A stretch of DNA of 64,000 nucleotides, taken from assembly GCF_014279595.1 (NCBI RefSeq), contig NZ_CP047943.1, forward strand, positions 2,044,422 to 2,108,421. The letters are read 5' to 3'. Position 1 is the first letter of the stretch. Every line of letters begins with the position of its first letter. The position numbers were made by a program, and so were the translations under genes. Source of the DNA: Synechococcus sp. RS9909 (GTDB taxonomy: Bacteria; Cyanobacteriota; Cyanobacteriia; PCC-6307; Cyanobiaceae). Below, piece after piece: positions 34,289 through 46,631 of this stretch. Under the pieces are notes generated by a model that saw only the letters and a list, made by a program, of their open reading frames with translations, did no database searches and was not told the origin of the DNA.

Positions 34289-35911
34289 GTGCCGAACACC
34301 AGTGAGAAGAGCTTTCGTCACTCAGGCGGCGTTGCCCCTGTTGTGCTGACCATTCTGGACGGTTGGGGATATCGGGAAGGATCGGATCACAACGCGATCC
34401 GCAGTGCGCAGACACCGGTGATGGATGCCCTCTGGCACGCCTATCCCCACGCGCTGATCGAAGCCAGCGGCGCCCATGTGGGTCTCCCGGATGGGCAGAT
34501 GGGGAACTCGGAGGTGGGCCACCTCACAATCGGAGCCGGTCGGATCATCCGCCAGGAGCTGGTTCGCATCAGCGAAACCGTGCGCAACGGTCAGCTGGGG
34601 GAACGAGAGGCTCTGCGGGAGCTGGCCGCAGACCTGCGCCGCAGCGGCGGCACGCTCCATCTGCTCGGGCTCTGCTCCGATGGAGGCGTGCACAGCCACG
34701 TGGATCACCTCTGCGGCCTGCTGCGCTGGGCCGCCGCCGAAGGCCTGGAGCGCGTGGCTATTCATGCGATCACCGACGGTCGCGACACCCCCACCGACAG
34801 TGCGCCCCGCTACATCCGCCAGGTGGAGGAAGCGATCCACTCCTGCGGCGTGGGCGAACTGGCCAGTCTCTGCGGTCGCTACTGGGCCATGGATCGGGAT
34901 CATCGCTGGGAGCGCACCAGCAAGGCCCATGCCCTGCTGACCGATCCCACGCTCCCCAGCAGCGGCCTGAGCGCTGCTGAAGCGGTGGCAGCGAGTTATG
35001 CGCAGGGCACCACGGATGAATTCCTCGAACCGGTGCGCCTGAACGATCGGTGCCTGCGCGATGGGGATGGCCTGGTGGTGTTCAACTTCCGCCCCGACCG
35101 GGCCCGTCAACTGGTTCAGGCGCTCTGTCTCGAGCACTTTGATGGCTTTGAGCGCGGGCATCACCCCAGGCTCAACGTGGTGACGTTCACCCAATACGAA
35201 GCCGATTTGCCCGTGGCTGTGGCTTTCCCGCCGGAATCGCTCGATCAGCTGCTCGGCCAGGTGGTGGCGGAGCACGGCCTGAAGCAATACCGCACCGCTG
35301 AAACGGAAAAATATCCCCACGTCACCTATTTCATGAACGGGGGGATCGAGCAACCGCTGGACGGGGAGGATCGTCACCTGGTGCCTTCACCAAGGGTGGC
35401 CACCTACGACCAGGCTCCCGCCATGGCCGCGGCCAGCCTCACCGACAGCTGCATTGCCGCCATCGAGAAGGGGGTGTATTCCCTGATCGTGATCAACTAC
35501 GCCAACCCCGACATGGTGGGGCACACCGGCGTGATGGCCGCAGCCACCGAAGCGATCCAGGCAGTGGATCACTGCATCGGCCGCCTGCTGGACGCGGTGG
35601 GCCGCATGGGCGGCACGATGCTGATCACCGCCGACCATGGCAACGCTGAAGTGATGCAGGGCCCTGATGGTCAGGCCTGGACCGCCCACACCACCAATCC
35701 GGTGCCGGTGATTCTGGTGGAAGGGGAGCGGCGCAAGGTGCCCGGTCTGGGGAATGCGATCCAGCTGCGTGACAACGGTGGCCTCGCTGACATTGCGCCC
35801 ACGCTGCTGCAATTGCTTGATCTGCCTAAACCCGACGCCATGTCGGGTGCGAGCCTGATTGAAGCGATCGATGCCCTCGCCTCGCGCTCCCGCCTGCCCC
35901 AACCCGTCTGA
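34289..35911 (+). CDS. gpmI: 2,3-bisphosphoglycerate-independent phosphoglycerate mutase
   Basis: GpmI interconverts 3- and 2-phosphoglycerate with manganese. The 540-residue protein shows [20 protein letters not shown] and the phosphoserine site [48 protein letters not shown], the metal-binding [10 protein letters not shown] and [12 protein letters not shown] are also present. The GTG at 34289 has GGAG five bases upstream and fits best. In-frame GTG at 34283 is too close to the ribosome-binding site. secG follows 11 bp later. Confidence 0.95.
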   Translation: MPNTSEKSFRHSGGVAPVVLTILDGWGYREGSDHNAIRSAQTPVMDALWHAYPHALIEASGAHVGLPDGQMGNSEVGHLTIGAGRIIRQELVRISETVRNGQLGEREALRELAADLRRSGGTLHLLGLCSDGGVHSHVDHLCGLLRWAAAEGLERVAIHAITDGRDTPTDSAPRYIRQVEEAIHSCGVGELASLCGRYWAMDRDHRWERTSKAHALLTDPTLPSSGLSAAEAVAASYAQGTTDEFLEPVRLNDRCLRDGDGLVVFNFRPDRARQLVQALCLEHFDGFERGHHPRLNVVTFTQYEADLPVAVAFPPESLDQLLGQVVAEHGLKQYRTAETEKYPHVTYFMNGGIEQPLDGEDRHLVPSPRVATYDQAPAMAAASLTDSCIAAIEKGVYSLIVINYANPDMVGHTGVMAAATEAIQAVDHCIGRLLDAVGRMGGTMLITADHGNAEVMQGPDGQAWTAHTTNPVPVILVEGERRKVPGLGNAIQLRDNGGLADIAPTLLQLLDLPKPDAMSGASLIEAIDALASRSRLPQPV

Positions 35912-35922
35912 TTCCCCATTCC

Positions 35923-36153
35923 ATGCTCACCTCCGTTCTCTCCTGGATCTGGATCGGCAGCGGCGTGCTGCTCATCCTGCTCGTGCTGTTGCACAGCCCG
36001 AAGGGCGATGGCATGGGCGGGTTGGCCGCCAGCGGCAGCTCGATGTTCACCAGTGCCAGCAGTGCTGAAGCCACGCTGAACCGCTTCACCTGGACCTGCC
36101 TGGCGATCTTCCTCAGCCTGGCCGTGATCCTCAGTGCTGGCTGGCTTCGCTGA
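35923..36153 (+). CDS. secG: Preprotein translocase subunit SecG
   Basis: SecG assists SecYE in protein export. The 76-residue protein has two membrane helices (LSWIWIGSGVLLILLVLLHS and FTWTCLAIFLSLAVILSAGW) joined by the conserved cytoplasmic segment SPKGDGMGGLAASGSSMF. This two-helix plan and the Gly-rich loop are characteristic. It is 11 bp after gpmI, a common picocyanobacterial pairing, and may depend on its promoter. Confidence 0.93.
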   Translation: MLTSVLSWIWIGSGVLLILLVLLHSPKGDGMGGLAASGSSMFTSASSAEATLNRFTWTCLAIFLSLAVILSAGWLR

Positions 36154-36224
36154 CGCGCGTTGGCGCCAGTCTTCAAGCTTCAGCGAGAGCCAAGCGGTTG
36201 GCATGAACATGAAATAGTCAGCAT

Positions 36225-36250
36225 GAAAAAACCCCCGCCGCAGCGGGGGT
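36225..36250 (-). terminator. Rho-independent terminator of groESL
   Basis: A perfect 8-bp stem, ACCCCCGC with GCGGGGGT around a four-base loop, is followed on the minus strand by a run of T (A-run 36225-36231 on the plus strand). It lies 29 bp after the groEL stop and functions for the minus-strand transcript only. Confidence 0.9.
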
Positions 36251-36278
36251 GAATCGTTGATGCTTGCGGAGCCGTCGA

Positions 36279-37946
<1,668 letters not shown>

Positions 37947-38000
37947 TCAGTCAATCGATCAGGCCCTGATCCTGAGGATTGGGCCTGGGGCTCGGAAGCC

Positions 38001-38312
38001 TCAGTTCACGACGGCGAGAATGTCCTTCTCGGACAGCAGCACGTATTCATCGCCACCGAGCTTGATGTCGGTACCGGCGTACTTGCTGTAAAGCACCTTG
38101 TCGCCCACGCCCACTTCCGGGGCCTGACGGGAACCGTCGTCGTTGCGCTTGCCGGGCCCCACCTGGACCACCTCGCCCACCTGGGGCTTTTCCTTGGCGG
38201 TATCAGGCAGAAGGATGCCACCGGCGGTCTTCTCCTCCGACTCAGACACTTTGACGAAAACGCGATCTCCAAGGGGCTTGACGGTGGAGACGCTGAGGGA
38301 AACAGCTGCCAT
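38001..38312 (-). CDS. groES: Co-chaperonin GroES
   Basis: GroES caps the GroEL ring. From the ATG at 38312 the product has 103 residues with the beta-barrel block [33 protein letters not shown], the mobile-loop region, VVQVGPGKR and the C-terminal [16 protein letters not shown] longer in-frame start at 38411 would cross the CIRCE operator and is rejected. It is the first gene of the groESL operon, with the CIRCE operator 55-81 bp upstream. Confidence 0.96.
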   Translation of the reverse strand: MAAVSLSVSTVKPLGDRVFVKVSESEEKTAGGILLPDTAKEKPQVGEVVQVGPGKRNDDGSRQAPEVGVGDKVLYSKYAGTDIKLGGDEYVLLSEKDILAVVN

Positions 38313-38366
38313 GGGTGAATGCAGGAGCAGGAACAGGAGGCGCGAAGCGCCACGGGCCGGCACGAG

Positions 38367-38393
38367 CTGGCACTCGAGGCCGACGAGTGCCAA
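38367..38393 (-). promoter_or_regulatory. CIRCE operator (HrcA binding site)
   Basis: The inverted repeat is CTGGCACTC, a 9-base spacer, then GAGTGCCAA, close to the consensus TTAGCACTC-N9-GAGTGCTAA. It lies upstream of groES in the 196-bp region shared with divergent atpD. HrcA-based heat-shock repression of groESL is the established role of this element in many bacteria. Confidence 0.92.
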
Positions 38394-38475
38394 CCTACGC
38401 TTCCGATCCAAGACTCCGCCAGCACCTCGGCGTGCGGGTGACCGAACCCAACCTCGGCAGCCATTGCGGTGGTAA

Positions 38476-39972
<1,497 letters not shown>

Positions 39973-40043
39973 TTGGTCGGGGGGTGTGATGCACACCCCT
40001 TGATTGCGATCCCTCGTCCGCTCACCCCTCCGATTCAAGGTTC

Positions 40044-40445
40044 ATGTCACTCACCCTTCGCGTTCTGGCTCCAGACCAGAACGTTTTTGATGGACGTGCT
40101 GATGAGGTGATCCTCCCCAGCACCACCGGTCAGCTCGGCATCCTCCCCGGCCATGTGTCGTTGCTTGCGGCGCTGGATGTGGGAGTGTTGCGCGTCCGCG
40201 ACACCAATGGCTGGCAATCCATCGCCTTGATGGGAGGCTTTGCCGAGGTGGAAGCCGATGAAGTGACGGTGCTTGTGAATTCGGCGGAACTGGGCAGCAG
40301 CATCAATGCCAGTGAAGCCGAGGCTGATTTGGAGCAAGCCCGAGCGGCCGTGACTCGCATGGAAGGTCAATCACCGACTCCAGAGAAGGTGAAGGCACAG
40401 CAGACTCTCGATCGAGCCCGCGCCCGCGTTCAGGCAGCCAAATAA
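40044..40445 (+). CDS. atpC: ATP synthase F1 epsilon subunit
   Basis: Epsilon is part of the rotor shaft and can inhibit ATP hydrolysis. The 133-residue protein begins SLTLRVLAPDQNVFDGRADEVILPSTTGQLGILPGHVSLL, the conserved N-terminal beta-sandwich, and ends with two helices containing EAEADLEQARAAVTRMEGQ. Length and sequence are standard. A strong terminator follows 44 bp later, defining the end of atpDC. Confidence 0.96.
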   Translation: MSLTLRVLAPDQNVFDGRADEVILPSTTGQLGILPGHVSLLAALDVGVLRVRDTNGWQSIALMGGFAEVEADEVTVLVNSAELGSSINASEAEADLEQARAAVTRMEGQSPTPEKVKAQQTLDRARARVQAAK

Positions 40446-40489
40446 CCAAATAATTTCCAATCATCTTCTCCGTTCAGGAGCCAGACGCG

Positions 40490-40514
40490 TCTCCCTTCGG
40501 GGAGATTTTTTTTT
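40490..40514 (+). terminator. Rho-independent terminator of atpDC
   Basis: TCTCCC (40490-40495), loop TTCG, GGGAGA (40500-40505) is followed by nine T. The tetraloop and long T-tract make this a strong terminator for atpD-atpC. Confidence 0.92.
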
Positions 40515-40538
40515 GCCCGCGGGTCGCGATCAGCCATC

Positions 40539-40560
40539 AAAAAACCGCCCGAAAGGGCGG
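40539..40560 (-). terminator. Rho-independent terminator of the PSRP-3 gene
   Basis: Minus-strand CCGCCC, loop TTTC, GGGCGG is followed by six T (A-run 40539-40544 on the plus strand). It lies 46 bp after the PSRP-3 stop. It is back-to-back with the atpDC terminator, isolating the two convergent transcripts. Confidence 0.88.
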
Positions 40561-40606
40561 TGATGACGTGGTCGGTCTGTGCCCAACAGGCCATGGCAAG
40601 CCAAAC

Positions 40607-41994
<1,388 letters not shown>

Positions 41995-41998
<4 letters not shown>

Positions 41999-42276
41999 AC
42001 GGAATGCCTTGGAGCGTGTTGGGCAGGGAGTGGTCCCTGCTGATCAGCGCCGTCCTGCTGGTGACTCTGGAGGTCAGCCATGTTCTGGACTGGTTGGTTC
42101 AGCAGAACTCCGCGCTGGTGCTGGGCGGGCTGCTGCTGCTCAGCCTGAGCGTGCTGTTGCTCGCCCGCCGAATCGCCCACCATGCCGATCACCTGGCGGA
42201 ACACCTCGGCGAGCCCCTGGGAACCCTGATGCTGCTCACCGTGGGGGTGGTGTGGGTCGCCCTGCAGGTTGTGTGA
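41995..42276 (+). pseudogene. N-terminal fragment resembling Ca2+/H+ antiporter ChaA
   Basis: The 93-residue product overlaps the HAD stop (ATGA). It has two hydrophobic segments (WSLLISAVLLVTLEVSHVL and ALVLGGLLLLSLSVLLLARR) followed by HADHLAEHLGEPLGTLMLLT. This resembles the E. coli ChaA segment HADVLAHRLGEPYGSLIL and its following helix. Full-length ChaA is about 366 residues, so this would be only the first quarter. No continuation is visible before pepP. It may be a degraded gene or a small stand-alone membrane protein. Confidence 0.6.
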
Positions 42277-42297
42277 TCGCCAGATTGTGTGATCGCC
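42269..42297. repeat. 16-bp tandem duplication between ChaA-like fragment and pepP
   Basis: TTGTGTGATCGCC occurs at 42269-42281 and again at 42285-42297, with three bases between (AGA). The first copy carries the stop codon of the ChaA-like fragment and the second fills the gap to the pepP stop at 42300. It looks like a small slippage duplication. Confidence 0.85.
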
Positions 42298-42299
42298 GC

Positions 42300-43634
42300 T
42301 CAGCGCTCCATCGCCGCCAGGCTCTTGGCGGCGGCGGCCGTGAGCACCTCATGGCCGCAGGCCACCTCAGCGCGATCCCTCACGGCCACATCATCCTCGA
42401 TGCGGATACCGATGCCCTTCCAGCGCTCCTCAATCGCCGGCTGCCCCTCAGGCACGGGCAAGCGATCGCTCACATAGAGCCCCGGTTCCACCGTGAGCAC
42501 CATGCCCGGCTCCAGTTCCACCGGATGCTCACCGAGGCGATAGGCCCCCACATCGTGCACATCCAACCCGAGCCAATGGCCGGTGCGGTGCATGTAGAGG
42601 TGGCGATAGGCGCCCTGCTCAATCACGCCGTCGACCTCGCCGCGCAGCAGGCCGAGCTCCAGCAAGCCCTCCACCAGCTGCCGCAGGGCGGTCTGATGCA
42701 CATCCTCCGCGGTCGCGCCCGGTTGCACCGCCGCCACTGCGGCCTCCTGGGCCGACAGCACCAGCGCATACAGCTGCCGCTGCTCCGCACTGAAGCGCCC
42801 ATTCACCGGAAAGGTGCGGGTGATGTCGCCGTTGTAGTAATCGGGAAGGGAGCAGCCCGCGTCGATCAGCAACAGATCTCCGTCACGCAAGGGATCCCGA
42901 TTGTCGATGTAATGGAGCACGCAGGCGTTATCGCCACCGGCCACGATCGAGCTGTAGGCCGGCCCGCGAGCCCCGGCGGCGAGAAAATGCTGTTCAATCA
43001 GGGCTTGCACCTGTCGCTCGCCCATCCCCGGCTCCACAGCAGCCCGGGCCAGCTCATGGGCCTCCGCCGAAATGCGGCAGGCCTGCCGCAGACGCGCCAG
43101 TTCCTCCGGCTCCTTGCGCAGGCGCTGGCGATGCAGCATCGGGCAGGGAGCCACCAACCCCAGGGCCGCTGCACCACTGCGCGGCGCCCGATCCAGCTGC
43201 TGGGCCCAGGCCTTCAGCACCAGGGGTTCCACGGCGGGGTGCCGCCCGACCCGAAAGGCGATGCCCTCCGCACCCTTGAGATACTCCGGCAGGCGTTGTT
43301 CCAGCTCATCGCGAGGGTGGGCGATGTCCGCCCCGTAGTGCTCCACCGCTCCCTCACAGCCCCAGCGCCGGCCGGTCCACACCTCGGCGCCTGGCTCGCG
43401 CGGATTCACAAACAGCACATAGCGCTCACCCTCCGCTCGGTGGGGCAACAGCAGCGCCACCGCATCGGGTTCGTCGAATCCGGTGAGATACCAGAAGTCG
43501 CTGTCCTGCCGGAACGGCCACTCGCAATCGGCATGGTGGGTGACCAGCGTCGCCGCCGGGATCACCGCCGCCGCACCACCGAGCTCAGCGAAACAGCGCT
43601 CACGTCGCTGGGCATGACGCTGCTGGTCGATCAC
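42300..43634 (-). CDS. pepP: Xaa-Pro aminopeptidase PepP
   Basis: PepP removes N-terminal residues preceding proline using two manganese ions. The M24 pita-bread fold holds VLHYIDNRDPLRDGDLLLIDAGC with the first metal Asp, YYNGDITRTFPVNG with the second, the His in WLGLDVHDVGAY, and Glu residues in LTVEPGLYV and GIGIRIEDDVAV. The N-terminal domain includes FRQDSDFWYLTGFDEPDA. A GTG at 43634 aligns with the E. coli start and gives 444 residues. A TTG at 43676 would add 14 residues. Confidence 0.92.
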   Translation of the reverse strand: MIDQQRHAQRRERCFAELGGAAAVIPAATLVTHHADCEWPFRQDSDFWYLTGFDEPDAVALLLPHRAEGERYVLFVNPREPGAEVWTGRRWGCEGAVEHYGADIAHPRDELEQRLPEYLKGAEGIAFRVGRHPAVEPLVLKAWAQQLDRAPRSGAAALGLVAPCPMLHRQRLRKEPEELARLRQACRISAEAHELARAAVEPGMGERQVQALIEQHFLAAGARGPAYSSIVAGGDNACVLHYIDNRDPLRDGDLLLIDAGCSLPDYYNGDITRTFPVNGRFSAEQRQLYALVLSAQEAAVAAVQPGATAEDVHQTALRQLVEGLLELGLLRGEVDGVIEQGAYRHLYMHRTGHWLGLDVHDVGAYRLGEHPVELEPGMVLTVEPGLYVSDRLPVPEGQPAIEERWKGIGIRIEDDVAVRDRAEVACGHEVLTAAAAKSLAAMER

Positions 43635-43687
43635 GGCGGAGACAGAGTGACAGGGAACCGTCAGGATGGCAGGCAAAGCACCCCGGC

Positions 43688-44701
43688 ATGACCACCGACC
43701 TGCTGACCCTGCTGTTGATGGTGCTGGTGGTGCTGGCGGGATCCGCCGTCTGCTCGGGCGTTGAAGCGGCCCTGCTCACGGTCAATCCCGTGCGCGTGCA
43801 CGAGCTGGCCGCACGGACAGGGCCGCCAGCGGGAGCACGACGGCTGGCCCAGTTGCGTCAACGCCTCGGCCGCACCCTCTCGGTGCTGGTGATCGCCAAT
43901 AATGGGTTCAACATTTTCGGCAGCATGATGCTCGGCGGCTACGCCGCTTGGGTGTTTCAGAAAAACCAGTTCAGCGACGTGGCCCTGCCGCTGTTTTCGG
44001 TGGCCCTCACCGTGCTGGTGATTCTGCTGGGTGAAATTCTTCCCAAGGCGATCGGCACCCGGCTCGCCCTCCCCGTGGCCCTGGCCAGCGCGCCGGTGCT
44101 GCACTGGCTCGGGGTGCTGATGCGACCCCTGGTGCTGCTGCTGGAGCGATTGCTGCCTGCGATCAGTGAAGAGAATGAAATCAGCACCGACGAGAACGAA
44201 ATCCGGCTGCTGGCACGCCTCGGCTCCCAGAAGGGACAGATCGAAGCCGATGAGGCGGCGATGATCGCCAAGGTGTTCCAACTCAATGACCTCACCGCCA
44301 GGGATCTGATGACCCCCCGCGTGGCCGCACCCACCCTGGAGGGTGCCGCCTCGCTCGAAGCCCTCCGCCCCCAGCTGCTGGCGAACCCCTCGGCCTGGTG
44401 GGTCGTGCTCGGCGCCGAGGTGGATCGGGTGCTTGGGGTGGCCAGTCGCGATCAGCTGCTCACTGCCCTGCTGGAGCAACGCGGTCAGCTCAGTGCCGCT
44501 GATCTCTGCGAGCCGGTGGAGTTCGTGCCCGAGATGATCCGGGCCGACCGCTTGCTCACCAGCTTCCGACGCGACAACAGCGGTGTGCGCGTGGTGGTGG
44601 ATGAATTCGGCGGCTTTGTGGGCGTGATCGGTGCCGATGCGGTGCTGGCGGTGCTGGCCGGCTGGTGGCGCAAAGGTGCGGGCGTGGGGATAGCGGAATG
44701 A
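43688..44701 (+). CDS. CNNM/DUF21-domain membrane protein with CBS region
   Basis: The 337-residue protein has an N-terminal DUF21 (CNNM/HlyC-CorC) domain with several helices (LLTLLLMVLVVLAGSAVCSGVEAALLT, SVLVIANNGFNIFGSMMLGGY, VALTVLVILLGEILPKAIG). A cytoplasmic part follows, with IEADEAAMIAKVFQLNDLTARDLMTPR, the typical start of the CBS pair. It ends before a CorC-HlyC C-terminal domain, so it is a shorter member of the family. CNNM proteins are linked to magnesium or other divalent cation efflux. The substrate here is not shown. It overlaps the GTPase gene by 4 bp. Confidence 0.88.
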   Translation: MTTDLLTLLLMVLVVLAGSAVCSGVEAALLTVNPVRVHELAARTGPPAGARRLAQLRQRLGRTLSVLVIANNGFNIFGSMMLGGYAAWVFQKNQFSDVALPLFSVALTVLVILLGEILPKAIGTRLALPVALASAPVLHWLGVLMRPLVLLLERLLPAISEENEISTDENEIRLLARLGSQKGQIEADEAAMIAKVFQLNDLTARDLMTPRVAAPTLEGAASLEALRPQLLANPSAWWVVLGAEVDRVLGVASRDQLLTALLEQRGQLSAADLCEPVEFVPEMIRADRLLTSFRRDNSGVRVVVDEFGGFVGVIGADAVLAVLAGWWRKGAGVGIAE

Positions 44702-46044
44702 GAGCCAGCGATCCCAGCCATGCCTGCGACGGGGGGCCATCCACCCTGAAACGTTGCCTGCAGCTGCTGGACCAGTGGCGTGCGGAGCTGCACCTCACCC
44801 CCAGGGAAACCACGCTGCTGGCCGGCAACCTCAAGGCGCTGGAACGCCAACTCGATCGATTGGCTCAGCGACGGCTGCGGGTGGCGGTGTTCGGGCGCGT
44901 CGGTGTTGGGAAGTCGAGCCTGGTGAATGCACTGGTGGGGGAGGCCGTGCTGGCCACCGACGTCGCCCATGGCTGCACCCGCCAACAGCAGGCCGTACCC
45001 TGGCCCATCGCTGTGCCGGGGCTGAAGGGCGTCGATCTGGTGGACACCCCGGGCATCGATGAGGTCGCCGCTGCCGGACGGGCCCGGCTGGCCGCTCGGG
45101 TGGCGCTGCAGGCCGATCTGGTGCTGTTGGTGCTGGATGGCGACATCACCCGTGTGGAACTGGAGGCCCTCGAAGCCCTGCGCGACGGCGGCAAACCCGT
45201 GCTGCCGGTGCTCAACCGCAGCGATTGCTGGCCGCCACAGGAGCTCGACGCCTTGCTGCAGAGCATCCAGCGGCGACTCCCCAACGGCATGGTCGCCCCC
45301 GTGGCGGTAGCCGCCGCACCGCGTCAGGCGGTGCGGCTGGAGGATGGCCGGGTGCGCAGCCGGGCCATGGCCGCCCGGATCACGGCCCTGGCCACAGGCC
45401 TGCAGCAGTGGCTGGAGGCGCAGGGCCCGGCCCTGCTCGCCCTCAACGCTCTGCGCCAGGCGGAACGACTGCAGCAGGCGCTGGAGGCTGGTCGACTGAA
45501 GCGCAGGCGCCAAGCGGCCCAGGGGCTGATCGGTCGCTACGCCGCCCTCAAGGCGGCGGGCGTCGCGGCCAATCCCTTGGTGCTGCTGGATCTGGCCGGA
45601 GGTCTCGCCTGCGACACGGCCCTGGTGGTGCAGCTCTGCCAGCTCTATGATCTGCCCATGGGGGGACCCGCCGCCCGCCGGCTGCTGCAGCGACTCTCGG
45701 GCCACAACGCCCTGATCGGCGGGGCCCAGCTGGGCATTCAGGTGGCCCTCAGCGGCGTCCGCCAGCTGCTGTTGGTGGCTGCCCCATTCACAGCCGGCCT
45801 CTCCCTGGCACCAGCGGCACCGGTAGCTATGGCCCAGGCGGCTCTGGCCGTCCACACCACCCGCCGCACCGGGCGACTCACCGCTCGCTGGCTCCTGGAG
45901 CAACGGGGCCGAGGCCGGCGGAGCCAACCACAGCCCACCAGCCTGCTGAAGCGGCTCGCCTGGCAGGACGCCACGCTGGGGCGACTTCTGATGACCTGGC
46001 CCCAGCGCCGGGATCGGGGCGGCCTGCGAGAGCTGCTGCCATGA
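44698..46044 (+). CDS. Era-like GTPase with C-terminal DUF697-like region
   Basis: The 448-residue protein has a G domain. The P-loop VAVFGRVGVGKSSLVNALVG is followed by the G3 motif VDLVDTPGIDEVAAAG. G4 appears as LNRSDCW rather than NKxD. The C-terminal 230 residues are Ala/Leu-rich and include LLVAAPFTAGLSLAPAAPVAMAQAAL, suggesting a membrane-associated DUF697-type region. Its role is unknown. Related cyanobacterial proteins are annotated as small GTP-binding proteins. The ATG at 44698 overlaps the upstream transporter stop, and the stop overlaps the nadD start (ATGA at 46041). Confidence 0.85.
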   Translation: MRASDPSHACDGGPSTLKRCLQLLDQWRAELHLTPRETTLLAGNLKALERQLDRLAQRRLRVAVFGRVGVGKSSLVNALVGEAVLATDVAHGCTRQQQAVPWPIAVPGLKGVDLVDTPGIDEVAAAGRARLAARVALQADLVLLVLDGDITRVELEALEALRDGGKPVLPVLNRSDCWPPQELDALLQSIQRRLPNGMVAPVAVAAAPRQAVRLEDGRVRSRAMAARITALATGLQQWLEAQGPALLALNALRQAERLQQALEAGRLKRRRQAAQGLIGRYAALKAAGVAANPLVLLDLAGGLACDTALVVQLCQLYDLPMGGPAARRLLQRLSGHNALIGGAQLGIQVALSGVRQLLLVAAPFTAGLSLAPAAPVAMAQAALAVHTTRRTGRLTARWLLEQRGRGRRSQPQPTSLLKRLAWQDATLGRLLMTWPQRRDRGGLRELLP

Positions 46045-46625
46045 CGGCAGCTCCTGGCCTTGCCCTGTTCGGCACCAGCGCCGATCCGCCCACCTGCGGG
46101 CATCAGGCGCTGCTGGAGGGACTGACCGACCGCTTTTCCGAGGTGGCCACCTGGGCGAGCGACAACCCCTCCAAGCAGCACGCCATCCCCCTGGAGCAGC
46201 GCCTCGAATTGCTCAGCACCCTGGTGCAGTCGATGCAGGCCCCCCGGTTGCAGCTGGTGCAGGAGCTCAGCAGCCCGTACGCCATCACCACCCTGCAACG
46301 CGCCGAAGCGCGCTGGCCCGGTCGCCCCCTCAGCTTTGTGGTGGGCAGTGACCTCACTGCCCAGATCCCCCGCTGGAAAGACGCGGCATCGCTGCTGCAA
46401 CGCTGCCAACTGGTGATCGTGCCCCGCCAAGGCTTCCCGATCCAGCACCAGGATCTCGACCAATTACGCAACCTGGGCGGCCAGTTGGAGATCTTGCCGC
46501 TCACGATTCCAGCGACGGCCAGTTCGAACATCCGGCAACGGCCTGCCGCGGAACAGATTCCAGCCGCCCTGCACCCCCTGCTGCTGAAGCACAATTTCTA
46601 TGGTTTTGCCCCCGGCTCGGGCTGA
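46041..46625 (+). CDS. nadD: Nicotinate-nucleotide adenylyltransferase NadD
   Basis: NadD adenylates nicotinate mononucleotide in NAD synthesis. The 194-residue protein has the nucleotidyltransferase opening LALFGTSADPPTCGHQALLEGL, a version of the GTFDPPHxGH motif. VVGSDLTAQIPRWKDAASLL carries the substrate site, and ATASSNIRQRPAAEQIP holds the ISSTxIR-like motif. It overlaps the GTPase gene and precedes nadE by 6 bp, giving adjacent NAD-pathway genes in one transcript. Confidence 0.93.
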   Translation: MTAAPGLALFGTSADPPTCGHQALLEGLTDRFSEVATWASDNPSKQHAIPLEQRLELLSTLVQSMQAPRLQLVQELSSPYAITTLQRAEARWPGRPLSFVVGSDLTAQIPRWKDAASLLQRCQLVIVPRQGFPIQHQDLDQLRNLGGQLEILPLTIPATASSNIRQRPAAEQIPAALHPLLLKHNFYGFAPGSG

Positions 46626-46631
46626 GGATCC

